57,993 nucleotides of DNA from a bacterium (GCA_018824305.1 JAHJGM010000005.1:1-57993); one strand, 5' to 3'; positions 37,255 through 46,695 are shown, counted from the stretch's first letter. The notes: a model not told the origin generated them from the letters alone. Numbers and translations are program-made.

Positions 37255-40200
37255 TTAAATCTCTAACTTTTTACTTTCATACCACTTTCTTAGCCATCTA
37301 TCTATAGGATTTATAAGTCTATATATTACCGGCACTACGAGTAATGTCAAAAACATAGAACTAAGCAAGCCCCCAATAACTGCTATTGCCATCGGAGCTT
37401 TCGTTTCACTTCCCAAGCTTGTACTAATTGCAATTGGAATCATAGCGAAAATCATGGCAATTGTAGTCATTAAAATCGGTCTTAGCCTTTTTTCTCCCGC
37501 TTCAAGTAATGCCTCGTCCGCATTTTTCCCATTTTCTATAGCACTATTTGCAAAATCTACAAGCAAGACGGCATTTTTTCCGACCATTCCCATAAGAAGC
37601 ATAAAGCCTATCATAACAAAAAGACTAAACTGTAATCCCGTCAAATACAGTGCTATCATGACACCGATAATACTAAGGGGCAGAGCCATCATGATAATGA
37701 CAGGCTGGATAAGCGATTCATAAAGTACCGCAAGGATGATGTACATCAAAATGATAGACAACCCTACAGCCGCACCAAATGCCTTGCCTGTTTTTACCAT
37801 CTCATCTGCAAAACCCGTAAACTGATATGTTACTCCGGAAGGAAGCAGTTTGTCTATTCCCTCTTTCGTATAGTTCACCGCTCCGCCCAGATCAAGTCCA
37901 AATAGGTCAGCATAAATGCTTACTTGTCTTTGTCTATCAAAGTGATAAATGGATGCCTGTGATGATGTTTTTGTAAAATCGACCAGTCCGCTAAGATATA
38001 CCAACTGCCCGTTGCTCGCTCGTAACTGAATCTTTTTAATATCATCAAGGCTGATTCTATGTGCATCGTCAAATCTTAGGGTGATATTATACTGCTTACC
38101 GTTTTCTTCAAAATACGATATTTCCAGATCACTCGAAAAAGCCGTCGATATCGCCTGAGATATCTGTGATGCAGAGATACCCAGTCTTGAAGCATTTTCT
38201 CTTATGATGTTTATATCGATCTGAGGCTTACCCTCATCCAGATTCGTGTCTATGTCGACAAAACCTTTTTTCTTTTTCAAGTAATCGGTGAGATTTTTTG
38301 TACCTATTTTAAGTGCTTCAAATGAATCTGACAGCAAAACAATCTGATATGGTACGCTCACTCCAGCACCTTTGATATCAGGAATTGCCGCGGCAGTTAT
38401 AAACATATCTTTATTTGCAGATGGTTTTAACTCATCTCTAAAATTTTGGATGATCTCTTCTTGATTTAGTGAACGCTTATCTTTGGATATAAGTTTGACA
38501 TATATAAGTGCTTTGTTCTTCTCTTGAACACTGTTATAGCCCACGCTTAAAGTCGTAAAGAGGACATTTTTATCTTTTTTTACCACTTCCTCTATTTTTT
38601 TGGACTCTCTTATCATCTCCGCTAAAGATATACCTGTATTTGCTTTGAGGTTTATCTCAAACTCTGCTTTATCCTCTTTTGGTATAAAATCCATCCCTAT
38701 TTTTGGAAATAGACTAAGAGATGATACAAATACCACTATCACGAATACAAGAGTAATGGTCTTAAATCTAAGAACAAATTTTAAAGTGACCTCATATATT
38801 TTTTCAAAAAACTTAAATATCGGTTCCGTAAGATTATAGAACCTACTTTCACCCTTGTGAAGGACTCTTGCACTGAGTGATGGCATAAAGCTCATTGCTA
38901 TCGTATATGAGATGACAACTGCAAAGCCGACCGTCATAGCAAAACTCTCAAAGAATTTCCCTACTATTCCACTCATATTCGCAACCGGAATAAATACGGC
39001 TAGAAGCATTGCAGAGATCGCAAGAATAGCAAAAGCCATCTCTTTTACACCCTCAAGTGCAGCTTGAAATCTCCCCATTCCCGATTCCATCTTTTTATAG
39101 ATATTTTCAAGGACAACGATCGCGTCATCAATAATAATACCAATGGAAAGCGTAAGCCCGATAAGAGTCATCTTGTTTAAGTCAAATCCCATGTAGTTCA
39201 TAAAAGCGATCGTTCCCATAATAGATATCGGTATAGAAAGTGCTGAGACCATAGTGATCGTAAAGTTTCTCAAGAATCCAAAGACGATGATAACGGCTAA
39301 GATAGCACCGTAAACAAGGTCGAACTCTACATCCTCAAGAGAATGGATAATAAATGGCGCAGTATCTTGTAGGGTCTGTACTCCGTAATCATCTCCTGCC
39401 ATCTTCTGCAAGCTTGGGACCACCTCTTTAACGCGCTCGATAATATCGAGAGTATTCGTACCTGAAATCTTTTGGACTTCGAGCATAACACCCTCTTCTC
39501 CGTTATATGAAGCATAACTTTTAGCATCACTCAGACCATCTTCGACTTTTGCCAGATCTTTGAGTTTAATATTGTCTTTTATGACTATATTTTCAAGCTC
39601 ATTGATGCTCAGCGCATCCGCTTTTGTCTTTAACACATACTCTTGCGTAGAGGAGATAAGCTTTCCGCCGCCTATTTTTACATTCTCTTTTGCAACGATA
39701 TTATTTAACTCTTCGACCGTGATGCCGAATTTGTTCAGAAGTTCAATATTTGGATAGATACGTATCTCTCTGTCTTTATAGCCGATGATGTTTATCGCGC
39801 CCACGCCGTTTATCTTTTGGAGTGCAGGTTTTACTTTCTCGTCTGCAAACAGCATAAGCTCTTTGATATTCTCTTTTTTTGCTGTCAAAAACACATTGAT
39901 GACCGATGCTCCGCCGATATCCAGCTTACTTACCAGCGGTGTCTTTGCATTTGTCGGCAAAGTTACGGCAGATACCTTGTCTCTTACATCGTTTGTCGCT
40001 TCATCGATATTGCGTTCCAAAAAGAATTTCACTGTTACGACACTCACACCGTCGCTGCTAGTGGAAATGATATTATCAACTCCGCCGATGCTTGAAATCG
40101 CTTCTTCCACCTTGTCCGTGACTTGTGACTCTACCGTACTTGATTCGGCTCCGGGATATACGGTTTTGACTGTGACCATCGGAAAATCGACATTGGGAAA

Positions 40201-40302
40201 CAGAGCTGCGGACATAGATTTAAAACTCATATATCCGAATATGACCAACGTAAACACATACATCAGTGTAGCGATCGGTCTTTTTATGGCAAATTTATAC
40301 AT
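37255..40302 (-). CDS. RND multidrug efflux transporter (inner-membrane pump)
   Basis: A 1015-residue RND (HAE-1 type) pump, proton-driven export from the inner membrane and periplasm. The N-terminus is RPIATLMYVFTLVIFGYMSF. Twelve helices and two periplasmic loops are arranged in the usual duplicated pattern: LTLSIGIIIDDAIVVLENIY (N-half) and MGMVGKNAVLLVDFANSA (C-half) hold the proton-relay acidic residues. It is the last gene of a four-gene operon with tetR, an outer membrane channel and an adaptor, ten bases after the adaptor. Substrates cannot be told from sequence. Confidence 0.93.
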   Translation of the reverse strand: MYKFAIKRPIATLMYVFTLVIFGYMSFKSMSAALFPNVDFPMVTVKTVYPGAESSTVESQVTDKVEEAISSIGGVDNIISTSSDGVSVVTVKFFLERNIDEATNDVRDKVSAVTLPTNAKTPLVSKLDIGGASVINVFLTAKKENIKELMLFADEKVKPALQKINGVGAINIIGYKDREIRIYPNIELLNKFGITVEELNNIVAKENVKIGGGKLISSTQEYVLKTKADALSINELENIVIKDNIKLKDLAKVEDGLSDAKSYASYNGEEGVMLEVQKISGTNTLDIIERVKEVVPSLQKMAGDDYGVQTLQDTAPFIIHSLEDVEFDLVYGAILAVIIVFGFLRNFTITMVSALSIPISIMGTIAFMNYMGFDLNKMTLIGLTLSIGIIIDDAIVVLENIYKKMESGMGRFQAALEGVKEMAFAILAISAMLLAVFIPVANMSGIVGKFFESFAMTVGFAVVISYTIAMSFMPSLSARVLHKGESRFYNLTEPIFKFFEKIYEVTLKFVLRFKTITLVFVIVVFVSSLSLFPKIGMDFIPKEDKAEFEINLKANTGISLAEMIRESKKIEEVVKKDKNVLFTTLSVGYNSVQEKNKALIYVKLISKDKRSLNQEEIIQNFRDELKPSANKDMFITAAAIPDIKGAGVSVPYQIVLLSDSFEALKIGTKNLTDYLKKKKGFVDIDTNLDEGKPQIDINIIRENASRLGISASQISQAISTAFSSDLEISYFEENGKQYNITLRFDDAHRISLDDIKKIQLRASNGQLVYLSGLVDFTKTSSQASIYHFDRQRQVSIYADLFGLDLGGAVNYTKEGIDKLLPSGVTYQFTGFADEMVKTGKAFGAAVGLSIILMYIILAVLYESLIQPVIIMMALPLSIIGVMIALYLTGLQFSLFVMIGFMLLMGMVGKNAVLLVDFANSAIENGKNADEALLEAGEKRLRPILMTTIAMIFAMIPIAISTSLGSETKAPMAIAVIGGLLSSMFLTLLVVPVIYRLINPIDRWLRKWYESKKLEI

Positions 40303-40312
40303 TCAGACGTCC

Positions 40313-41062
40313 CTACTTATTTTGTGTTTTTATATGTCCGTCACCAAACAATCCGACAATAAAATCATCGGCTATGACTTCCGCTTTGATTTTTCTATTG
40401 CTGTTATTTGCAGATGGATAAATTTTTGATATTTTTCCAGTGTACTCTTTTGTGTCTCCATCAACTTTATAAGTAAAAGTGTCTCCGATTTTTACATCTT
40501 TCCAGTGTGTTTGATCAAACTCTACGATCAGTTTTCTTTTTGAGGCACTTTGAATATTAAAGACAGTTTTTAGCATCATCGAGTTGACAACATCACCTGC
40601 TTCAAGATTTTTATCGGATATGATCCCGTCAAACGGTGCATAAAGGATGGTGTCATCAAACAACGATTCTTTATACGCCACATTTGCCTGTGCCGATGAT
40701 AAAGCGACTTTTGCCCGCTCATACGCCAACTGATATTTATCAAACTGTGCTTCGTCTATGAGATTTTTTATCTTGACTTGTCTCTCATAATCTTTTGAAG
40801 TGAATTCCAGATTTACTTTTGCATCTTCAAGCGCACTTTTTGCCATATCCAAGGATGCTTTTAACTCGGCATTCTGCAAGCTTGCCAGTTTGTCGCCTTT
40901 TTTTACTTTTGAAGCGATATCCACATATACTTTTTCTACTATACCGCTTGCATTAAAAGCCAAAGAAGCGCTTTTATCGGCTTTTACATCAAATGTCGCA
41001 TATATATCTTCTGCATTTAAACCTGCACACAGTAGCATTAAACCCAATAAAAATCTTCTCAT
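40313..41062 (-). CDS. RND efflux periplasmic adaptor protein
   Basis: A 249-residue membrane-fusion protein with a signal peptide about 1-16. The lipoyl half-motifs SGIVEKVYVDIASKVKKGDKL and ILYAPFDGIISDKNLEAGDVV flank a short alpha-hairpin. It is shorter than AcrA (about 390), lacking most of the C-terminal membrane-proximal domain, so it is a compact adaptor. The start overlaps the channel gene by four bases. Confidence 0.9.
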   Translation of the reverse strand: MRRFLLGLMLLCAGLNAEDIYATFDVKADKSASLAFNASGIVEKVYVDIASKVKKGDKLASLQNAELKASLDMAKSALEDAKVNLEFTSKDYERQVKIKNLIDEAQFDKYQLAYERAKVALSSAQANVAYKESLFDDTILYAPFDGIISDKNLEAGDVVNSMMLKTVFNIQSASKRKLIVEFDQTHWKDVKIGDTFTYKVDGDTKEYTGKISKIYPSANNSNRKIKAEVIADDFIVGLFGDGHIKTQNK

Positions 41063-42285
41063 TTTAAATTCTCCTCAATATTTTTTCCGCTGTAAAAATA
41101 GTATGTCGCATACGCTATCTGCTCATCATTTAATGCTTTTGTATAGAGAGCTTTTGCATCCGTTACAGATGAAAGAGCATCGAGATATGTCACGTTATCG
41201 GCTATGCCCGCATTATATTTTTCTTCTATTGTCTTAAATGCACTTTTTGCGGCGTTTAATGCGCTTAATGCACTTTTTATCTCTGCTTTGCTTGTGTCTA
41301 GTCTCGCCTCGGCAATACTAAAGTTAACCTTTTGTTCATTTGTCAGATAGTTGATCTGTCTGCCAAGAGCTTGTGCATTGGCAAGAACGGCTTCTTTGCT
41401 TTTTTCGATCGTCCCGTTATCAAAGAGACGCATATTTAAAGTGACCATCAGTTTATTTTGATCTTTTGCGCCTTCAGGATGTAATATATCACTTCTGTCG
41501 TATCCGTAAGAAGTGTACGAATCTTCAACCCTTAGAACAGGATAATAGACACTTTCAAGTGACTCTGCACTATACTTGATAGAGTCTTTTTGTGCCATCA
41601 ATGCTTTTGTCGAATCGATCAGGTCATATTTTTTATCATTCAGTTCTTTAAAAGATGAATCATCCAGAGTTTCTATATTTTTTCCGACTTGAAGTTCAAG
41701 CTGTTTTTTTGCGGAGAGTATCTGCAGTTTGACGGATTCCATGTTATATACATTCGTGTCATAAGCGGCTTGGAGTCTGTCAACATCATCTTTTGTAGCG
41801 ATCTTTGCGATGTAAAACTGTGTCATTCTATAAAGCTGTGCTTTTAATGATCTGTCGGCTTCCATCCTCGCTTCTAGTGTCGCTTCTAAGGTTTTTATAG
41901 TAAAAAAGTCTTGAACAACTTGCAAAGACAGACTTTTTTTAGTCGCTTCCATGTCAAAACCGCTTGACTTTAATTCATTCTCTTTTTGATCGACTAAAGA
42001 TGATTTTTTTCCGCCGTCATAGATATCAAGACCGACTTTCGCATATCCTGCATAGGTATCACCCGGTATATATGGACTTCGCTCATCAAGTCTTTGATAA
42101 AACGCGCCGATGTCTAGCGTCGGAAAATATGCACTCTTTTGAGATGCCAGTTCTTTGCTTTTTGCCTCTTGAGTCAATGTCTTGGAGACGACAAGGTCAC
42201 TGTTTTTAGTAGCAAAATCAAGCAAACTTTTTAAATCATCCGCACATACTAACATCGGTATTAACAGTAATGCCAATCTAATCAT
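41059..42285 (-). CDS. TolC-like outer-membrane efflux channel
   Basis: A 408-residue outer membrane efflux protein: signal peptide about 1-15 (LIPMLVCADD), then two structurally repeated halves rich in long helices, with KKSLSLQVVQDFFTIKTLEATLEAR in the first and YNAGIADNVTYLDALSSVTDAKALYTKALND in the second. This is typical of TolC/OprM proteins. Overlaps by four bases with both tetR and the adaptor gene, so the complete tripartite pump is encoded in one unit. Confidence 0.92.
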   Translation of the reverse strand: MIRLALLLIPMLVCADDLKSLLDFATKNSDLVVSKTLTQEAKSKELASQKSAYFPTLDIGAFYQRLDERSPYIPGDTYAGYAKVGLDIYDGGKKSSLVDQKENELKSSGFDMEATKKSLSLQVVQDFFTIKTLEATLEARMEADRSLKAQLYRMTQFYIAKIATKDDVDRLQAAYDTNVYNMESVKLQILSAKKQLELQVGKNIETLDDSSFKELNDKKYDLIDSTKALMAQKDSIKYSAESLESVYYPVLRVEDSYTSYGYDRSDILHPEGAKDQNKLMVTLNMRLFDNGTIEKSKEAVLANAQALGRQINYLTNEQKVNFSIAEARLDTSKAEIKSALSALNAAKSAFKTIEEKYNAGIADNVTYLDALSSVTDAKALYTKALNDEQIAYATYYFYSGKNIEENLK

Positions 42286-42878
42286 TTTTTTACCTCTATT
42301 AAATCAAATATCGTGTCAATATAACTGTTTATTTCATGCTCAAGGTCATCTATCGCTTCGGTCACACAACTTGAGATAAACAATCCCTCTCCAACTGCCA
42401 TAAAACCATTAACAAGTTTTTTTGCATCTTCAATGATCTCACCTTTTTGGATACCCTCTTCTAAAATCTCAGTAAACCATCTGTTGTATTCCACATGACA
42501 TCTTGTCTGAAACTCTTTCATCTGTTTACTCGGTTCTGCAAGCGAAATGGAGATAAGTTCTTTGTATAGTTCTCTTAGTTCGATCTCTTCTCGATTATAA
42601 AAAAAATCAAAAAAATGTTTGATCTTTCCTTTTGTGGAGACGGCATTTGCCATCTTTTTGTCCTTTAGAGCATTGTGCTCTTGCATCAGGATATTGACTA
42701 TCTCAAATACGATATCTTCCTTATTGGTAAAATAATCATACAAAGTCCCTTTCCCGACCCCTGCCGTAACGGCGATCTGTGATATCGTCAGATCCTTCAT
42801 ACCGTTTTGTACAAACAACTCCTTACATGTAAGGGCAATATCTTTTCTTTTTTGTACTTTGTCGACGATAATAGCCAT
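42282..42878 (-). CDS. TetR-family repressor of the RND operon
   Basis: A 198-residue TetR regulator. The N-terminal HTH includes ISQIAVTAGVGKGTLYDYFTNKEDIVFEI, the standard pattern. The C-terminal ligand domain is not alike across the family. A GGAG ribosome binding site is six bases upstream. The palindromic site at 42898-42918 overlaps its -10 box, so it probably represses itself and the pump. One palindrome copy (42823-42832) encodes Leu-Thr-Cys-Lys within the first helix. Confidence 0.95.
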   Translation of the reverse strand: MAIIVDKVQKRKDIALTCKELFVQNGMKDLTISQIAVTAGVGKGTLYDYFTNKEDIVFEIVNILMQEHNALKDKKMANAVSTKGKIKHFFDFFYNREEIELRELYKELISISLAEPSKQMKEFQTRCHVEYNRWFTEILEEGIQKGEIIEDAKKLVNGFMAVGEGLFISSCVTEAIDDLEHEINSYIDTIFDLIEVKK

Positions 42879-42897
42879 GAAAACTCCATTAAATTAT

Positions 42898-42918
42898 AAT
42901 GACCGACCATCGGTCATT
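42898..42918. promoter_or_regulatory. TetR operator overlapping the RND operon promoter
   Basis: A 21-base perfect inverted repeat (AATGACCGA, three-base centre CCA, TCGGTCATT) lies 20 bases upstream of the tetR ATG. The TATAAT -10 box (42898-42893 on the minus strand) adjoins it. TetR repressors bind such GACCGA-type palindromes, so this is the likely site for autoregulation. Confidence 0.8.
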
Positions 42919-42976
42919 TATGGAATTGTATGATTTCTTTTCTTTAATTAAACTTAATTATTTGACTGTTAAAACA

Positions 42977-43678
42977 TTACTGTTGCATCTCTATAAACAA
43001 AAAATGGGCACTATCAACTGCTTTTATCTTGAGACTTTTTTCATCGGTAATTTTTAGCGCATCACCGTGTGTTACATGTACGCCGTTTACCTCAGCACTT
43101 CCCTCTATCTGGACATAGTATATCTGTCTGCCCTCTTTTATAGGAAAATCGATTCTCTCTGCATTGTCAAGTTCACTTACATAGATATTGACATCTTGAT
43201 GGATCTTTACTTTAGCATCTCCTGCTTTGTCTGAAACAATATGCAAAAGTCTGTTTTTTCTCTCTTGTACTTCATATGATACGTCGCCGTATAATGCGTC
43301 CAAGCCTTTTCTCGGCGGCATGATCCAGATCTGCAGAAGTCTTAGATCATCTGTTTTATGGTTATTGTACTCCGAGTGATACACACCATCTCCTGCGCTC
43401 ATATACTGAACCTCGCCGCGCCCCAGCGTTCTTTCGTTTCCCATAGAGTCTTTATGCGTGATCTCACCATCTACGATATAGGAGATGATCTCCATATCAC
43501 GATGCGGGTGCATAGGAAATCCGCTCTCTGGATGGACGATATCATCGTTTAACACACGTAAGACTCCAAAATTCATATTATGGAAATCTCTGTATTCCGC
43601 AAACGAAAAATGAAATCTGCTCTCTAACCAACCCTGATTAGATACGAACATCTTATCTTTATCGATTTTTACTATCAT
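42977..43678 (-). CDS. Pirin family protein (bicupin)
   Basis: A 233-residue pirin family bicupin. The metal site of the N-terminal cupin is visible: FPMHPHRDMEIISYIVDGEITHKDS with two histidines, then a third in the GDGVYHSEYN segment. Bacterial pirins act as quercetin 2,3-dioxygenases or as redox-sensitive modulators. It overlaps the upstream dioxygenase gene by 20 bases and is the last gene of the MarR-YceI-dioxygenase-pirin group. Confidence 0.92.
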   Translation of the reverse strand: MIVKIDKDKMFVSNQGWLESRFHFSFAEYRDFHNMNFGVLRVLNDDIVHPESGFPMHPHRDMEIISYIVDGEITHKDSMGNERTLGRGEVQYMSAGDGVYHSEYNNHKTDDLRLLQIWIMPPRKGLDALYGDVSYEVQERKNRLLHIVSDKAGDAKVKIHQDVNIYVSELDNAERIDFPIKEGRQIYYVQIEGSAEVNGVHVTHGDALKITDEKSLKIKAVDSAHFLFIEMQQ

Positions 43679-44480
43679 CTTTGTTTCCTTGTGTTTCTTC
43701 TAGTATCCAACTGCGCATACTGAGATTGCCGTGTTCGATCCCTTCATAGATAAAACGGCTGTTGTCGTAGGGCGTTGACGCGCCTGCGATGTAAAGCAGA
43801 GGGATATAATGTTCTATACTCGGATGAGCCAAGCGGGCATAGCGCTGTCTGCTCTCAAAATCGATGAGCGCATCAAAATCACGTGCCAAGATAGCATCTT
43901 TAACAAACTCGTCAAACTCTTTTGCCCATGCGTCTATAGGAGCATCTTTCTCTGACAAAACCGCTTCTTTTAGATTATGAGTGATATTGCCGCTTCCTAC
44001 TATCATGACGCCACTCTCCCGTAAAACTCCAAGGGCTTTTCCTAATTCGAAATGCTCTCTCAAAGAAAGCTTTGTGTTAATGCAAAACTGGATCACAGGA
44101 ATGTCCGCATCAGGAAAAATATGGACTAAAACACTCCATACACCGTGATCAAGCGCTCTTTTTTCTACTCTCAAATCCGGAATCATATTTTGCAGCTGCG
44201 GGATCAGAAAATCAGCATTTTTAGCAGGATAGGTTACCGTATAAAGCTCTTTTGGAAATCCGTACATGTCATACAAGAGTTCACTTTCATGTAAAGAAAG
44301 CGCATTATAGGGAGCAGTCCAATGTGCGGAGATCACCAAAACCGCTTTTGGTTTTTGTATATTTTTCTCAAGAGCGTTTAACGCGGTTATGAACTCATTT
44401 TGTCCTATCGCGTTCATCGGATTGCCGTGCCCCACAAAAAGGGCCGGCGCTTTTTTAGTGGATATGCTTACATGTGACAT
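43659..44480 (-). CDS. Extradiol dioxygenase, LigB/DODA family (YgiD-like)
   Basis: A 273-residue class III extradiol ring-cleavage enzyme. ALFVGHGNPMNAI at residues 13-25 supplies the first histidine, VISAHWTAP near residue 50 and IVGSGNITHNL near 165 supply others; the zinc or iron site follows the YgiD/DODA pattern. It may open catechol-type rings. Genes like this are induced by quinones in Bacillus (MhqA/MhqE group), and here it lies between YceI and pirin under a MarR gene. It starts 20 bases after yceI. Confidence 0.9.
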   Translation of the reverse strand: MSHVSISTKKAPALFVGHGNPMNAIGQNEFITALNALEKNIQKPKAVLVISAHWTAPYNALSLHESELLYDMYGFPKELYTVTYPAKNADFLIPQLQNMIPDLRVEKRALDHGVWSVLVHIFPDADIPVIQFCINTKLSLREHFELGKALGVLRESGVMIVGSGNITHNLKEAVLSEKDAPIDAWAKEFDEFVKDAILARDFDALIDFESRQRYARLAHPSIEHYIPLLYIAGASTPYDNSRFIYEGIEHGNLSMRSWILEETQGNKDDSKNR

Positions 44481-44500
44481 AGCTTTATCCTTTTGATCTT

Positions 44501-45070
44501 TTACTTTTGTAAGATCCCCTCTAGCTCAACACTGATCTTGACATCATCACCGACCATCACTCCGCCGGCTTCGATCATTTGGTTCCAGTTCAGTCCGAAA
44601 TCTTTTCTGTTGATAGTCCCTGAAAGTGACAGACCTGTCCTCGTATTACCCCATGGATCTTTTACAGTCGTGCCGCTTGTTTCCAGCTCCATTTTGACAT
44701 CTTTGGTGATCCCGTGAATAGTCAGTTTTCCATAAGCGCTGTCGCCTTCTACTTTACTTAGATCAAAACTCATAGTCGGATATTTTGAGGCATCGAAGAA
44801 ATCGGCACTTTTTAGATGTGCATCTCTTTTTGCATTGTCCGTACTTATCGAGTTGACATCGACATCTCCATGTAATGATGTCAAAGTTTTTGCTTTTTCA
44901 TCATAAACAAAACTTCCGCTAAACTTCTCAAACTGACCTTTTACGTTTGATATCATCATATGCTTTACTTTAAATGCCACATTTGAATGGTCTATATCCA
45001 CTTTATAATTCCCTGCGAACAAACTACCGACACTCAGCATAGAAGCTAACAATACAACTTTTGATCTCAT
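44501..45070 (-). CDS. YceI family periplasmic protein
   Basis: A lipocalin-like YceI protein of about 189 residues with signal peptide about 1-19 (GSLFAG), then NYKVDIDHSNVAFKVKHM and a closed beta barrel with a C-terminal LEGIL. YceI proteins bind isoprenoid quinones or other amphiphiles. I take the ATG at 45070, seven bases after AAAAGGA; a GTG one codon upstream is possible. A copy of the MarR palindrome lies in the 43-base gap before it. Confidence 0.93.
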   Translation of the reverse strand: MRSKVVLLASMLSVGSLFAGNYKVDIDHSNVAFKVKHMMISNVKGQFEKFSGSFVYDEKAKTLTSLHGDVDVNSISTDNAKRDAHLKSADFFDASKYPTMSFDLSKVEGDSAYGKLTIHGITKDVKMELETSGTTVKDPWGNTRTGLSLSGTINRKDFGLNWNQMIEAGGVMVGDDVKISVELEGILQK

Positions 45071-45084
45071 CACATATCCTTTTC

Positions 45085-45098
45085 TTACTAATTAGTAA
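45085..45098. promoter_or_regulatory. MarR-type palindrome before yceI
   Basis: TTACTAATTAGTAA, a perfect 14-base palindrome, 15 bases upstream of the yceI ATG, immediately before its ribosome binding site. The same 14-mer lies upstream of the marR gene. A protein bound here would block transcription into yceI and the genes beyond. Confidence 0.75.
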
Positions 45099-45116
45099 TA
45101 TTCAGTCTAAAAAAAC

Positions 45117-45569
45117 CTACTGTGCTTTGTTCAGTTTTCTTAATAACGTAAATAAAGTCTGAGTCTCTTCATCATCTAAAACTTCAAAATACTCTTCGAA
45201 ATTTTTTGCATGACCCGGAAACAACTTTTCTATGATATCTTTTCCCTTTTGGGTAATAGACAATATAGAAGCTCTTTTATCTTTAGAATCAGCTTCAGAG
45301 CCAATCCAACCATCTCGTTTTAGATTTTTGATGACAACCGTTATATTACCGGGTGTTCCCATAGTCAGTTTTGTTATTGCACCTACGTTTAGATCACCTC
45401 TATGATACAACACCTCAAGAACCTGAAACTGGTTCATCGTAAGCCCAAATGATTGGATATAGAGTGATTCTTTTGCTCTGATCTTGTTAAATGTACGAAA
45501 AAGCTGTATCCATGTCTTCATAGAACTATCGGCTCTTGCACCATAACTTTTTACTGAACGAATCTTCAT
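45117..45569 (-). CDS. MarR-family regulator
   Basis: A winged-helix regulator of about 150 residues. QVLEVLYHRGDLNVGAITK is the HTH entry and GNITVVIKNLKRDGWI the recognition helix and wing region, ending SKDKRASILSITQKG. I chose the ATG at 45569, preceded by GAGGTGA; the GTG at 45578 lies inside that sequence. No regulatory cysteine near the N-terminus was seen, so it probably senses a ligand directly. It heads the yceI-dioxygenase-pirin group and is itself controlled through the palindrome at 45592-45609. Confidence 0.93.
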   Translation of the reverse strand: MKIRSVKSYGARADSSMKTWIQLFRTFNKIRAKESLYIQSFGLTMNQFQVLEVLYHRGDLNVGAITKLTMGTPGNITVVIKNLKRDGWIGSEADSKDKRASILSITQKGKDIIEKLFPGHAKNFEEYFEVLDDEETQTLFTLLRKLNKAQ

Positions 45570-45591
45570 ATCAATCACCTCAGAAAAATTA

Positions 45592-45609
45592 TATTACTAA
45601 TTAGTAATA
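45592..45609. promoter_or_regulatory. MarR operator overlapping its own promoter
   Basis: An 18-base perfect palindrome (TATTACTAATTAGTAATA). On the minus strand the TATAAT -10 box (45593-45588) overlaps its edge, 19 bases before the marR ATG. Together with the copy before yceI this suggests repression by one MarR protein at two sites. Confidence 0.78.
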
Positions 45610-45651
45610 ATGTCAAGACAAAGATAATCACTCTGCATATTTTTTATATAT

Positions 45652-45683
45652 TCAGAGTAATCGCCGATGAACACATACTCTGA
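45652..45683. terminator. Possible hairpin at the lpxR 3' end
   Basis: TCAGAGTA pairs with TACTCTGA (8 bp) around a 16-base loop, about 20 bases after the lpxR stop, with A/T-rich tracts on both sides. It could terminate the long export operon. The loop is long, so this is a weak call. Confidence 0.35.
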
Positions 45684-45702
45684 TAAAATATTTTTATATT
45701 GT

Positions 45703-46695
45703 TTAAAATTGGTATGTGTAGGTTATTCCGCCGTAAACATCAACACTGTTTTGAGACTTAATCATCGATGTCTGCGCTTGATAAAAGAGTGTCAGCTTAT
45801 GAGCATCGTAGTAAAAGTCCAGTCCTGCGTATCCTGCACCGTTAAAAGGATTTTTTTCAGTCTGATAGCCTTCATCTTTTGCAGCGTCCAAGATATAAGA
45901 GTATGCCAGATATTCACCGTTTGCACCAATCGTAAAGGACCATCCGAACCCTTGATGCTCTCCATCTGAATTCAACAAGGCTGCTTCTTCTCTTAAATAC
46001 GGATAATGTACATTGAAGTTTTCTACATAGTTGTATCCAAAACGAAACATGCTTCCGATAAATATATCCGAAGTAAAATTACCGGCCTGAAAACCGATGT
46101 GATTAAACCAGTCCGAACTCATATCACCGGAGTTTTTAGCGGACCAGGTCTTATTACCATACCTAAAAAGTGCATTTGCTATATAGTGTGTTCTTAGCTG
46201 CGTATCCCATCCTTGAGGGATCGGGTTTCCTATGAGTCTATGAAATGATTTCTGCACATTTTCGGCTCCCGCTTCTGGACCTACGACTCCGAAATCTCCT
46301 CTGTACTCTTTAAAACTCTCATCATCCCATTCAAAAGCAAACAGAGACAAAGCCAAATATCCGGCATAGGGGATATCGTCATATTGGGCAGTTTTTTGTG
46401 TCGTGTCTTTTGGCGTGATCATGATCTGACTGATGCTGGCACCGGCCGTGTAGTTTCTATATCCGTCTTCAACTAGATTTGGAAAAGAATCTATAAGTCC
46501 TGCCATCGCGTCACTATAAAACGTCGTCGAACCTGATTTGTCTTTTTGGCCGTTACTGTCTAACCAGCTTATAGAAACACCATTAGTAAAGTGTTTGTCC
46601 GTACCTGCAAAATAATCATTGTATATTTGAAACGAGAATTGATCCGCAAAAAGCGTCACTGAACAAAGAATCGGTAATAATCTGAATAATCTCAT
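45703..46695 (-). CDS. LpxR-like outer-membrane lipid A deacylase (DUF2219)
   Basis: A 330-residue outer membrane beta-barrel: signal peptide about 1-18 (SVTLFADQ), then FQIYNDYFAGTDKHFTNGVSISW, matching the LpxR N-terminus with its NDYF and TNG residues, and a typical aromatic C-terminal residue (YTYQF). LpxR removes the 3'-acyloxyacyl group of lipid A in Salmonella and Helicobacter. Its stop and start share one base with the permease gene upstream, so it is the last gene of the six-gene export operon. Confidence 0.9.
   Translation of the reverse strand: MRLFRLLPILCSVTLFADQFSFQIYNDYFAGTDKHFTNGVSISWLDSNGQKDKSGSTTFYSDAMAGLIDSFPNLVEDGYRNYTAGASISQIMITPKDTTQKTAQYDDIPYAGYLALSLFAFEWDDESFKEYRGDFGVVGPEAGAENVQKSFHRLIGNPIPQGWDTQLRTHYIANALFRYGNKTWSAKNSGDMSSDWFNHIGFQAGNFTSDIFIGSMFRFGYNYVENFNVHYPYLREEAALLNSDGEHQGFGWSFTIGANGEYLAYSYILDAAKDEGYQTEKNPFNGAGYAGLDFYYDAHKLTLFYQAQTSMIKSQNSVDVYGGITYTYQF

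Noticed and set aside
39785-40429. A 214-codon plus-strand open frame
   Set aside because: It lies antisense to the RND pump and adaptor, with a composition mirroring their codons; the pump frame is clearly the coding one.
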